Of a DNA stretch of 45,107 bases, positions 1 through 6,524 are shown piece after piece. The notes beneath the pieces are model-generated. The model saw nothing but the letters and a program-made list of their open reading frames with translations, was not told where the DNA came from and did no database searches. The translations under genes and the position numbers were made by a program. Origin of the DNA: a virus; IMG/VR virus record IMGVR_UViG_3300036828_000984, positions 1 to 45,107 of that record, one strand, 5' to 3'. Numbering within the stretch: the first letter of the stretch is position 1; each line of letters opens with the position of its first letter.

Positions 1-119
1 CGATTGTCAGAGAAAATCGAGTGACAGGTCGAACGTCCGATGTCGAGCGCTCGCGCGCGGGCATCAAGCGAGGTGGCGCCAACAGCGTCGAGCGCCGCCC
101 GAATCTCAGGAATGGTCAT
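1..119 (-). CDS. HTH-like protein, N-terminal fragment cut by window edge
   Basis: The visible 39 residues begin MTIPEIRAALDAVGATSLDA and continue RARALDIGRSTCHSIFSDN. The second part has the A-x-x-L-x-I-G-R-S-T pattern of a helix-turn-helix recognition segment, so a small DNA-binding regulator is likely. The start at 119 is fixed by the leader shared by this operon: GGAG eight bases upstream and a CTTGCAA-loop hairpin before it. It is the last gene of the minus-strand cluster seen here. The C-terminus lies outside the window, so the family cannot be named. Confidence 0.6.
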   Translation of the reverse strand, partial: MTIPEIRAALDAVGATSLDARARALDIGRSTCHSIFSDN

Positions 120-185
120 TGGGTGACTCCATTTTGGTAACGCGTGTTGCAAGCACGCGATCGGTAACATAGGCCACCGGGGCCT
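120..185 (-). promoter_or_regulatory. Triple-hairpin leader, copy 1
   Basis: Read on the minus strand: a hairpin AGGCC/GGCCT (171-185), then CGCGTG-CTTGCAA-CACGCG (141-159), then AAAATGGAGTCACCC and ATG. GGAG is the Shine-Dalgarno sequence. The ATG inside ATGGAGTCA is out of frame here and opens an eight-codon reading frame (MESPNDHS) that overlaps the true start. Confidence 0.7.
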
Positions 186-237
186 AGGGCGCAAGGGATT
201 TTTCGGCGGTGAAGAAAATCGCGCCAGCTTCCTCATA

Positions 238-318
238 TCAATCGAGAACTCTGCCGTATTGGGCGGAGTTGCGCGCAGAGCGTTTCATGCCTAGAATAAT
301 ACCCTGCTGCGACGCCAT
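238..318 (-). CDS. Possible 26-aa small protein
   Basis: The reading frame starts at ATG 318 and gives MASQQGIILGMKRSARNSAQ followed by YGRVLD. It is preceded by a degenerate copy of the operon leader (an AGCC/GGCT hairpin with TTTGCAA in its loop at 346-361, then AATGGAGTC) and lies just downstream of a strong minus-strand terminator. The GGAG to ATG spacing of 13 is long. No family is recognised; the leader is the main reason to list it. Confidence 0.25.
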   Translation of the reverse strand: MASQQGIILGMKRSARNSAQYGRVLD

Positions 319-361
319 GGCTGGCGTTCGACTCCATTCTCGCCAAGCCTTGCAAATGGCT
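319..361 (-). promoter_or_regulatory. Degenerate leader, copy 8
   Basis: On the minus strand a four-base stem AGCC/GGCT encloses ATTTGCAA, followed by TGGCGAG and AATGGAGTC. This matches the last hairpin and Shine-Dalgarno block of the other seven leaders, but the stem is short and the GGAG to ATG distance differs. Confidence 0.35.
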
Positions 362-370
362 GCCGCGCAT

Positions 371-409
371 AAAAAAACCCCGGCGCAGGAAGTTAATCCT
401 GAGCCGGGG
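371..409 (-). terminator. Rho-independent terminator (minus strand)
   Basis: On the minus strand CCCCGGC pairs with GCCGGGG, with an inner CAGGA/TCCTG stem, and is followed directly by seven T. This is a textbook intrinsic terminator. It ends transcripts arriving from the two-hairpin block at 448-544. Confidence 0.85.
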
Positions 410-436
410 TTTCATCGTCGCGTGTTTTAGCTGCCG

Positions 437-495
437 AAAAAGGGTGCGAGCCCGGCAGCCGGCCGCTGGGTGACACAATGCGCTTGGCCGGGCTC
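437..495 (+). repeat. 30-nt-loop hairpin, copy 7a
   Basis: Stem GAGCCCGGC (448-456) pairs perfectly with GCCGGGCTC (487-495). The loop is exactly 30 nt, starts with A, ends with TG and has TGGGTGACA at loop positions 11-19. Read on the minus strand the hairpin is followed, after GCACCC, by five T (437-441), so it may also terminate the minus-strand transcript of the membrane protein gene. Confidence 0.8.
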
Positions 496-499
496 GCGT

Positions 500-544
500 G
501 CGGTCGCAGTCCAATTTGGGTGACACGAGGACGTTGGCGACCGC
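500..544 (+). repeat. 30-nt-loop hairpin, copy 7b
   Basis: Stem GCGGTCGC (500-507) pairs with GCGACCGC (537-544) around a 29-nt loop that starts with A, ends with TG and contains TTGGGTGACA. It is in tandem with copy 7a, four bases apart, with an unrelated stem. The two stems differ in sequence while both are fully paired, which is covariation. Confidence 0.8.
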
Positions 545-639
545 GCGGCCAGCGTAAACCGAAAGCGCGAGGTGGCACAAGCAAGGCCGGCCGGCGGTGG
601 GGCCGCTGGTCGGCAATGCGCTGCTCATCGTTTCTGGGC

Positions 640-1368
640 TCAACGCTTGTCATCAAGAGCCGAGAGATCGGTCCAATAACAAGTGTTACGGACAGGCTTG
701 TAATCTGAAGGCAGCGTTTCCGGTGCAATCATGTACAGAGTGATGGCAACGCAGGCGAGCTTGATCGTACGTGGTCCGTCAATCGTGCGCTCTGCTTTGT
801 CCTCAAACCAGACTTTTTGTCCGACCTCAATCCGCTGACAATGATTATTGGCAAAGTCTACCGCCGATCGAGCGGCTTTCGGTGATGGCCGGGAATCGTA
901 TGCGATCGCCATGTTTGCGAGTTGCACATAATCATCGGCCAGCAAGCACGCTGGTCGACTCTTGATCACTGTGGTCAGAGACCTCTGCGGCACTGTCGCG
1001 GTACCGACCGGGCCAACCGGCGGATGACTCGGCGGCGGTATGTCAGAAGAAGCAGCCGAAGGATGAGTGGGCTCGATTGGCGCGCTAACGTTTGGTGTTG
1101 GCACGCCAGATGTACTGCCGATGACATATACGGCGAAGAAAAAGATGGCGATGAATATCGCCAAGCCTTGCCGTCTCTTTGCTTCGCGTGCAGGTCTCGC
1201 CAGTTCTTCAGCAAGAAGTTTTCTTGCCGCTGAGTCTTGCGGCGCCGTCGCCTCGATCGCTGCAAGCTTGGCGATATCATCAAGTGGATTCTTGCGCGTA
1301 CGAGTAATGCCGGTCACCAGCCAAACGATCAGCACGATGAGCAGCAAACCAAATATGAGACTTAACAT
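640..1368 (-). CDS. Two-membrane-segment protein, unknown
   Basis: 242 aa from the leader-defined ATG at 1368. Residues 2-20 (LSLIFGLLLIVLIVWLVTGI) are a membrane segment or signal anchor. A charged stretch follows, then a second hydrophobic segment (GLAIFIAIFFFAVYVIGS, about residues 72-89), a Pro/Ser-rich linker and a C-terminal domain with Cys residues (PACLL, NNHCQR, KLACVA, NTCYW). With two segments both ends should lie on the same side. The role is unknown; a membrane-associated accessory or lysis-timing function is only a guess. A longer frame reaches 1476 but crosses the leader, so it is rejected. Confidence 0.65.
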   Translation of the reverse strand: MLSLIFGLLLIVLIVWLVTGITRTRKNPLDDIAKLAAIEATAPQDSAARKLLAEELARPAREAKRRQGLAIFIAIFFFAVYVIGSTSGVPTPNVSAPIEPTHPSAASSDIPPPSHPPVGPVGTATVPQRSLTTVIKSRPACLLADDYVQLANMAIAYDSRPSPKAARSAVDFANNHCQRIEVGQKVWFEDKAERTIDGPRTIKLACVAITLYMIAPETLPSDYKPVRNTCYWTDLSALDDKR

Positions 1369-1453
1369 TGTAGTGACTCCATTTTCAGATGACCCGCTGC
1401 AAGCGCGGGGCAGCATGATTGCTGCGGCGAGAGCGGCACCATGTAGGTGCCGC
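1369..1453 (-). promoter_or_regulatory. Triple-hairpin leader, copy 2
   Basis: Minus-strand order: GCGGCACC/GGTGCCGC (1433-1453), GCAGC/GCTGC (1410-1425), CCCGC-GCTTGCA-GCGGG (1393-1409), then AAAATGGAGTCACTACA and ATG. The upstream ATG reads MESLQC and stop, out of frame with the gene. Confidence 0.75.
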
Positions 1454-1472
1454 CCCCGCAACAATCTCAGAT

Positions 1473-1706
1473 TCACACGTCTTCGAGCTTACTGATACGA
1501 TCACTGAGCTTGTCGAAATGAGTGGCGATCCGTGCGATTTGCACGTGCGTCGCACGTAGCTCTGTCAACAATGCTCCCATCGTTCCATCAATACGCATCA
1601 CCATTGCCGAGAAAACAGCCATATCGTCGCGTTGCCTCGCGGCATCATCGATCAATCGGTCGAGTCTTCTGGCGATGAAATTCAGATCGATAGTTTCATC
1701 AGTCAT
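1473..1706 (-). CDS. Small protein, probable coiled coil
   Basis: 77 aa, MTDETIDLNFIARRLDRLID and onward, ending FDKLSDRISKLEDV. Hydrophobic residues recur at heptad spacing through most of its length, so it is probably helical and oligomeric. The start at 1706 comes from the leader (GGAG, then ATG). It lies between the VWA gene and the membrane-protein gene in one transcription unit. No family is recognised. Confidence 0.6.
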   Translation of the reverse strand: MTDETIDLNFIARRLDRLIDDAARQRDDMAVFSAMVMRIDGTMGALLTELRATHVQIARIATHFDKLSDRISKLEDV

Positions 1707-1785
1707 TTGGTGACTCCATTTTTGAGACCCGCCTGCAAGGCAGGGCAGCGATTGCTGCGGCGTGACGGGCTCCCATGTGGAGCCC
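1707..1785 (-). promoter_or_regulatory. Triple-hairpin leader, copy 3
   Basis: Minus-strand order: GGGCTCC/GGAGCCC (1767-1785), GCAGC/GCTGC (1745-1758), CCTGCC-TTGCA-GGCGGG (1728-1744), then AAAATGGAGTCACCAA and ATG. The upstream ATG gives a short out-of-frame MESPND reading frame. Confidence 0.75.
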
Positions 1786-1797
1786 GCCCCGCAACAA

Positions 1798-3357
1798 TCA
1801 GGTAGGCCGGACTTCGATTCCGGGGGCGTTCCACGGCGTGGCGGCGAGGTACCGCTTGACGCTTGCGGGGAAACCGACGCACGCCCAAAGCACCGGGCAT
1901 GCGGGCTCCGGGCCAAGCTCGGCTTCGGGCTCGATTTCAAGATCGGTGAAGCACACGATCAGCGACGCGTCGCTCAATTCCGTTCGCACGTAATCGAACA
2001 ACGGCGCCATGCACGTGCCGCCACCGCCCTTCGGGTCGAACTCGATGTCGTCGCCACAGCGATACTCGTCGATTCGCGTAGGCGCGACGTCGCCGTAGAT
2101 AACGACCAGCTCGTCGATGATCCGCTCATCAAGCGCCGCCTGACATTCGAGCTTGATCGCTTCCAGCGCGCCCGGATACCAAGTCACCGAGCCCGACGTG
2201 TCGATCAGGAAGACGGCCTTATTGATGCCATCGCGCATCGTGCCGGGCAGATAAAGCCCGGACGAAACGAACCGGCGATTAGGCCTATTCCACGTCTCTT
2301 GAGTCGTGGCGCCGTGATCGAACCAAGCGCGCAGAACCTCCCGCCAGTCTTGCGGTGGGTGATCGGCCCGCTCGATTTCGCGGGCCACGTGACCGGGAGC
2401 GGTGCCACGCTTCGCCGCCAACATGGCGGCTTGGCGGAAAACGCGTTCCCACTTGGCGTCTTCGTTCGCGATCTCGCCGAGATCGTCGGAGGCATCGAGC
2501 ACTTCGCCGCAGCCGCCGGGATCTCCGGACGACCGTGGGTCGCGACCTTCGCCTTCGGCTGGCATGCCGCCGGCGCCCGTGCCGTCGCCGCTGCCGTCGC
2601 CTTCGGCCTCGCCCTTGGTCTCGCCAGCGCCTTCGCCGGTGCCTTCGCCCGGCTGGCCATCGTCGCCGCCCGGAGCGTCGCCGCCCTGGTCGCCGTCGCC
2701 TTCCTGTCCGGGAGTGTCGCCACCTTGTTCGCCCTCGCCGTCCTCATCGGATTTTTCTTCGTCACCCGACTGGTCGGCGCCCTCCTGCGCATCGGCGTTT
2801 CCTTCAGCGTCATCGGCATCGTTGCCGTCGTCGCTTTCGTCGTCGTTTTCATCTTCGCTTTCGTCCGGGGACTGCTCAGGAGATGACTCGTCTTCGGCTT
2901 CCTCCTGCCGTTTCCGTGCTTCTTCCGCTTCCTCGATTTCGAGGGTCCGGTAAACGTCTTCCGCGGACATGCCGCGAAACCGCTCATCGAGAAAAGCATC
3001 TTCGGGCAACGTGACGCCCGAATCGACGAGATCGATGTTGATCGCAAAGTCGGTCGCCTTGTTCCAGCGCATCGAGTCACGGCTGCCGCGCCGCGTATGA
3101 TGGCGGCGAACGTCGTGTTCGTTTTCGTGGAGTTGGACGCCGACGGTTTCATCAAACGACATGCCGTTGATGAATTCGGGATTGAAGTAGTGGACCTTGC
3201 CGTTTGTTGCCATCGTCGGAAACTGCCGACTCGGCTTCGGCTCGACCTGTCCAAGTGCGACGCCGTAGAACGTATTTGTGAGAACGATCTCGGCGCGCGC
3301 TCGCGCGATGCGCTCAATCGCTTTCACCGTAGCTTCATCATGGATGAAGTTTTTCAT
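1798..3357 (-). CDS. Metallopeptidase-like / VWA protein (DUF2201 type)
   Basis: 519 aa. The N-terminal part carries VQLHENEHDVRRHH, an HExxH zinc-binding motif at residues 77-81, in the context of the putative metallopeptidase domain of DUF2201 proteins. A very acidic, Glu/Asp/Gly-rich spacer (roughly residues 155-290) follows. The C-terminal domain contains FLIDTSGSV near residue 385, the MIDAS-like D-x-S-x-S of a von Willebrand A fold. Proteins of this type pair with MoxR ATPases as a metal-dependent chaperone or remodelling pair, and a MoxR gene lies two genes upstream. The substrate in this phage is unknown. The leader fixes the start at 3357. Confidence 0.85.
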   Translation of the reverse strand: MKNFIHDEATVKAIERIARARAEIVLTNTFYGVALGQVEPKPSRQFPTMATNGKVHYFNPEFINGMSFDETVGVQLHENEHDVRRHHTRRGSRDSMRWNKATDFAINIDLVDSGVTLPEDAFLDERFRGMSAEDVYRTLEIEEAEEARKRQEEAEDESSPEQSPDESEDENDDESDDGNDADDAEGNADAQEGADQSGDEEKSDEDGEGEQGGDTPGQEGDGDQGGDAPGGDDGQPGEGTGEGAGETKGEAEGDGSGDGTGAGGMPAEGEGRDPRSSGDPGGCGEVLDASDDLGEIANEDAKWERVFRQAAMLAAKRGTAPGHVAREIERADHPPQDWREVLRAWFDHGATTQETWNRPNRRFVSSGLYLPGTMRDGINKAVFLIDTSGSVTWYPGALEAIKLECQAALDERIIDELVVIYGDVAPTRIDEYRCGDDIEFDPKGGGGTCMAPLFDYVRTELSDASLIVCFTDLEIEPEAELGPEPACPVLWACVGFPASVKRYLAATPWNAPGIEVRPT

Positions 3358-3444
3358 TGTTGACTCCATTTCGAGTTGACCGCGCGTTGCAAGCGCGCGG
3401 AGTGCAGTGAACCGCACTACGAGGCGGCGCGCTTAGGCGCCGCC
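3358..3444 (-). promoter_or_regulatory. Triple-hairpin leader, copy 4
   Basis: Minus-strand order: GGCGGCGC/GCGCCGCC (3423-3444), AGTGC/GCACT (3401-3418), CCGCGCG-CTTGCAA-CGCGCGG (3380-3400), then AAATGGAGTCAACA and ATG. Here the upstream ATG is in frame and would add MEST. Confidence 0.8.
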
Positions 3445-3456
3445 CTTAGTGCCGTC

Positions 3457-4347
3457 TTAGCCAAGCAATGCCTCGACATCTTTCAGAATGTCGTCGGCGC
3501 TCTTGGCAACCGATTCGCGAACCGTCTCATGCTCGCGAAGCGTCTTGACGTCTTCGACCGTTAGCTCGCTCCTGATCCGAGCGACAACCTTGTCAAAGTC
3601 CGGGTTTTCGTCGAAGTTGAAATGCGGCAGCATCTCTGCCAATTCGGCGACGTGCTCGACAGTGCTCTTGTTGAAGAAGCACTTTTTGCCGTCGGCCGAC
3701 TTGCCGTAGCTTTTCAACTTCATCGCGAGATGGCCGACCACTTCCTTGATCTGATCGACCGAATGTTGGAAGGCGTCGCGCTTAACCGCGGCCATCGACT
3801 CTTCCACCTCGCGCTTGATGTCTGCGATGGTGTTAGCGTCGAGAACGTCGGCGCGGAAGTCTTCGGCATCGGGGAGAGGCAGCGTCCGCAAGCTCAGCTT
3901 GAATTTTTCGCGGATCTCTGAAGGAGTTGGATAATCCTTCGGATCAAACATGCCGTTGAGCTTGGCTTTGCGCTCGGCGACGTAGGTTGGATATTCGCGG
4001 CAAAACTCATCGACCACGTCCTCAAATTCGCGGGCGATCTTGCGGAACTTGCTGGCGAATTCCTCGTGCAACGCGTTCGGCAGAATGCCAACGCCCTCGC
4101 TCCACGGCTTCGTATAGGTGTGGAGCAGCTCGCGCGCGCTGCCAGTGGCACGGGTGACCGCTTCGAGCCGATGGGCTTCGAGGAGGAGCTTGTTGTAGCG
4201 GCCCGCGTCTTGCGAGGCGCCGTGTTGATCGTTCACCTCTTTGGTGATCTTCCGATCAAGCTTTCGCGCCGTCCAAGCGGAGGTCTTAACCTCGACCAGC
4301 ACCGCCTTGCGGCGAAGCGGAGAGGCAACTTTGTTGGTGTTCGTCAT
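3457..4347 (-). CDS. DUF3150-like protein
   Basis: 296 aa beginning MTNTNKVASPLRRKAVLVEV, then KTSAWTARKLDRKITKEV. The N-terminal pattern (a basic head, V-x-x-W-x-A-R-K-x-D) and the long helical body resemble DUF3150 proteins, which often sit beside MoxR and VWA genes in phages. It probably works with those two neighbours; no catalytic motif is visible. The start at 4347 follows the leader. An in-frame ATG at 4362 lies inside the Shine-Dalgarno block and is less likely. Confidence 0.6.
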   Translation of the reverse strand: MTNTNKVASPLRRKAVLVEVKTSAWTARKLDRKITKEVNDQHGASQDAGRYNKLLLEAHRLEAVTRATGSARELLHTYTKPWSEGVGILPNALHEEFASKFRKIAREFEDVVDEFCREYPTYVAERKAKLNGMFDPKDYPTPSEIREKFKLSLRTLPLPDAEDFRADVLDANTIADIKREVEESMAAVKRDAFQHSVDQIKEVVGHLAMKLKSYGKSADGKKCFFNKSTVEHVAELAEMLPHFNFDENPDFDKVVARIRSELTVEDVKTLREHETVRESVAKSADDILKDVEALLG

Positions 4348-4436
4348 AGTATGTGACTCCATTTTTCAGAACGCCCCTGCAAGGGGGGCGAGTGCTCGGA
4401 TTGAACACTGCAAGGCCGCCCCGGTTTAGAGGCGGC
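4348..4436 (-). promoter_or_regulatory. Triple-hairpin leader, copy 5
   Basis: Minus-strand order: GCCGCC/GGCGGC (4415-4436), AGTGTTC/GAGCACT with one mismatch (4391-4409), CGCCCC-CCTTGCA-GGGGCG (4372-4390), then AAAATGGAGTCACATACT and ATG. The upstream ATG is in frame (MESHT). Confidence 0.75.
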
Positions 4437-4460
4437 AATGCGCTGCTCGTCCATTTGTTG

Positions 4461-4500
4461 AAAAAGGGCGCCCGGCCAAGGGTTGAATTTGGCCGGGCGC
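4461..4500 (-). terminator. Rho-independent terminator with ATTCAACCC loop
   Basis: On the minus strand GCGCCCGGCCAA pairs with TTGGCCGGGCGC (12 bp) and is followed by CC and five T. It ends the MoxR transcript. Its loop, GGGTTGAAT on the plus strand, resembles the conserved loop of the 30-nt-loop hairpins and matches the loop of the terminator at 19932-19964. Confidence 0.85.
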
Positions 4501-4501
4501 A

Positions 4502-4547
4502 GCGGTCGCAATCACCGTATGGTTGACATTGGGCCGTTGGCAACCGC
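4502..4547 (+). repeat. 30-nt-loop hairpin, copy 8
   Basis: Stem GCGGTCGC (4502-4509) pairs with GCAACCGC (4540-4547) with one C/A mismatch, around a loop of exactly 30 nt that starts with A and ends with TG. The core is TGGTTGACA instead of TGGGTGACA, at the same loop position. It lies between the stop codon of the MoxR gene and its terminator, with the loop motif on the plus strand, opposite to the gene. Confidence 0.7.
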
Positions 4548-4553
4548 ATGCCG

Positions 4554-5600
4554 TCAAGCGGCACTCTGAAGGATATACGCCTGATGGTTGACCGTCCAGT
4601 CACCATAAGCGGCCGTGTTCTTCAGCGAGTCGTCGCGCGTCACCGCATCGTGCACAAGTAGCAAGGGGTAGTCGCCGGTGAGGCGATCAGCGTACTTGCA
4701 GATATTCGCGAAGTTGGCGCGCGTTGCCATCCGGGCGAGCCCGGTGCAGGTCGCGTACAGTTGCGAGCGGTCGGTCGGTATCGGCGCATTCGATGGATTT
4801 TTTATGATCGCATCAAGCGAGCCGATCGACTGATAGAGCTGAATGAACCCATTCAACTCGCCGGCAACGTCGGCGCCGATCAGTCCCGCGAAAAGCTTTT
4901 GCCGCAGCGCCACGTTGGCGACGGCGACGTACTTGGAGCATTTCGCAAGCGAGCGGGGAGTCGGAAAGGCATTCTCATCCCCTCGCGGCATCCGGTGCAA
5001 AATCTCTTCGCGCCGGAACCTGACAAACGCGACCAACTCTGGCGCGATGCCGTTCGAATTCGCCCACTTCACCCACGCATCCACGGTCGGCACGCAAGTG
5101 ATATGCGCAAACCGGTTTCGCGCCTGCGTCGGCATGCGCTGGGCGCTGGCGCGGTCGATCATGCGGTTGCCGGCCGCGATGACGCGCCAGCCCGGAGGCA
5201 GGCGATAATCGCCGACGGTGCCGTACAGGATCAAGCCGCCGAGCACCGCCTGCATTTGCGGGGACGCTTGGTTGTACTCATCGCAGAACAGGTACCCTTC
5301 GGGACCGTCACGATCTTCGCGCGGCAGTTCGTCCGGCACCAACCATTTAGTCGTGTTGGTTTTCAGATCGGCGACCGGAATGCCGCGAAGGTCCACTGTG
5401 TCGCGTAGTGCGGCGTGGAATTCGATCATCGGGCGGGTTTTCTTTGCCGCCAATTGCCGACCAAGGTCGGTTTTGCCGATGCCCGGAGCGCCCCACAGAA
5501 AGACGTTGTCGCCCGCGTCGAGGTAAGCTTCGAGCAGTTCGGCCGCTTCGTCCATCGCGACCGGAATCTCGGTCGATGGGACAAGTGCGGTAGTCGTCAT
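4554..5600 (-). CDS. MoxR-family AAA+ ATPase
   Basis: 348 aa. Walker A GAPGIGKT is at residues 37-44, Walker B YLFCDE at about 103-108, and a sensor-1 asparagine lies in AAGNR near residue 150. The body fits the MoxR/CobS group of AAA+ ATPases, which remodel or insert metals into partner proteins together with a VWA protein. The partner is probably the VWA protein encoded two genes downstream. It is cytoplasmic, with no signal or membrane segment. The start at 5600 follows the shared leader. Its transcript ends at the terminator at 4461-4500. Confidence 0.9.
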   Translation of the reverse strand: MTTTALVPSTEIPVAMDEAAELLEAYLDAGDNVFLWGAPGIGKTDLGRQLAAKKTRPMIEFHAALRDTVDLRGIPVADLKTNTTKWLVPDELPREDRDGPEGYLFCDEYNQASPQMQAVLGGLILYGTVGDYRLPPGWRVIAAGNRMIDRASAQRMPTQARNRFAHITCVPTVDAWVKWANSNGIAPELVAFVRFRREEILHRMPRGDENAFPTPRSLAKCSKYVAVANVALRQKLFAGLIGADVAGELNGFIQLYQSIGSLDAIIKNPSNAPIPTDRSQLYATCTGLARMATRANFANICKYADRLTGDYPLLLVHDAVTRDDSLKNTAAYGDWTVNHQAYILQSAA

Positions 5601-5681
5601 TGTTGACTCCATTTTTAGGTGACCGCGTTGCAAGCGCGGCGTGTTCGATGAACACGGAAAGGCCCCGGCCGAAGCCGGGGC
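5601..5681 (-). promoter_or_regulatory. Triple-hairpin leader, copy 6
   Basis: Minus-strand order: GCCCCGGC-TTCG-GCCGGGGC (5662-5681), GTGTTC-ATC-GAACAC (5641-5655), CCGCG-CTTGCAA-CGCGG (5623-5639), then AAAATGGAGTCAACA and ATG. The upstream ATG is in frame (MEST). Confidence 0.8.
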
Positions 5682-5696
5682 AGATCGGTGATCACT

Positions 5697-5987
5697 TTAG
5701 AGGGTTATGCGACCGGCTGCGATCGCTTCTTTCCGAGCTTTCGCGCACATCTCGACCCACCGTTCGGGCGAGACGCCCGGCAGTGTGCCGTTGTTGCCCT
5801 TTCGATTGCTGATCGACGGCGTGTGATATTTCATTCTGTAGTTAGGATCGAATGACGCGCCGTAGGGCTTGCCAATCGCGTTCAAGCCAAGGGTCGGCTT
5901 TGGTGCGGTCGGCTTGCGTGCGCGCGGCTTGGTGACGCGGTAGCCCGCGGCTTTTACCACCGTCAACGCATGTTCAAGATTTGTCAT
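5697..5987 (-). CDS. Unknown basic protein, first gene of minus operon
   Basis: 96 aa, MTNLEHALTVVKAAGYRVTK, then an Arg/Lys/Pro-rich stretch (PRARKPTAPKPT) and a C-terminal part with GVSPERWVEMCAKARKEAIA. It is rich in basic residues and could bind nucleic acid, but no domain is recognised. The C-terminal part looks like a short helical module. The start is set by the leader at 5988-6065. Confidence 0.6.
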   Translation of the reverse strand: MTNLEHALTVVKAAGYRVTKPRARKPTAPKPTLGLNAIGKPYGASFDPNYRMKYHTPSISNRKGNNGTLPGVSPERWVEMCAKARKEAIAAGRITL

Positions 5988-6065
5988 TGGTGACTCCATT
6001 TTTAGAACCCCGTTGCAAGCGGGGCGCGTTCGGCATGAACACGGAAAATCCGGCGCGCGAGCGCC
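5988..6065 (-). promoter_or_regulatory. Triple-hairpin leader, copy 7
   Basis: Minus-strand order: GGCGC-TCGC-GCGCC (6052-6065), GTTC-ATGCC-GAAC (6028-6040), CCCCG-CTTGCAA-CGGGG (6008-6024), then AAAATGGAGTCACCA and ATG. The upstream ATG is in frame (MESP). Confidence 0.8.
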
Positions 6066-6139
6066 AACATTTTCGGTATTCACTTTGCCTCTCCGCCCGG
6101 TGTGCCAAAGATCGTCGCGACGTCGATAAAGGCTTAGGC

Positions 6140-6424
6140 TAAGCCCCTCGCGCCAAAGTCGCGCCCGATCTCACCGGGTGGAGTTTCGTGTTCTGATGAA
6201 CACGGGAGAGCCGGCGCGTTGTCGCGTCGGCAAACCTGTATTCACGTGATTTGAATCCCAAGCGCTGGGGCGCTTGCCTCAAATCGAACTCCCGCAGGAG
6301 CGGCGCGACGGAATTGCTGGGGTCTTTATCTTTCGGGGACCCGCGCCGTGCGTTTGGACCGCATCGGCTTCCGAAGTCGGCTTTGTCTGCCTTGAACCGG
6401 GAGGAACTCGCCTCCCTCACCACC
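6140..6424 (-). other. Stem-loop-rich transcribed region, no convincing gene
   Basis: It lies between the candidate promoter and the first leader. Visible structures are GGGAGG/CCTCCC right at the predicted transcript start (6399-6416), a two-part hairpin with ATTTGA/TCAAAT and CAAGCGC/GCGCTTG arms (6249-6284), GCCG-CGCG arms at 6211-6232 and GTGTTC/GAACAC at 6187-6203. The last two resemble the first two hairpins of the leaders, but no CTTGCAA hairpin follows. A 94-codon frame (6139-6423, GTG start) crosses it but has no recognisable protein character. It could be a structured leader or a small RNA. Confidence 0.4.
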
Positions 6425-6425
6425 T

Positions 6426-6454
6426 AATATAGGCCTGACAGGCCTAGTGTACAA
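6426..6454 (-). promoter_or_regulatory. Candidate sigma70-type promoter with operator in spacer
   Basis: On the minus strand TTGTAC (6449-6454) and TATATT (6426-6431) are 17 bases apart. A second TTGTAC lies directly upstream (6455-6460). A 17-base inverted repeat, TAGGCCT-GAC-AGGCCTA (6430-6446), sits between the two boxes, where a repressor would block the polymerase. It is well placed to drive the whole minus-strand cluster. Confidence 0.55.
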
Positions 6455-6483
6455 GTACAAACCATAAATAAATCCATATGGGA

Positions 6484-6505
6484 AACCCATTGAAATCAAT
6501 GGGTT
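6484..6505. promoter_or_regulatory. Perfect inverted repeat before minor capsid gene
   Basis: AACCCATTGA and TCAATGGGTT are perfect arms separated by two bases, 19 bases upstream of the first plus-strand gene. There is no T-run, so it is more likely an operator or a leader hairpin than a terminator. Confidence 0.5.
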
Positions 6506-6524
6506 ATAGCCGAGAATACCAGCC

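Noticed and set aside
1762-2886. Long plus-strand frame with hydrophobic C-terminus opposite the VWA gene
   Set aside because: It mirrors the acidic repeat-rich region of the VWA gene, has no Shine-Dalgarno sequence and crosses a leader; codon bias of the minus frame and the motifs support the minus gene.
6240-6290. tRNA-like look (GATTCAAATC and GC stems)
   Set aside because: No seven-base acceptor stem or anticodon arm can be drawn; the T-arm-like part does not pair.
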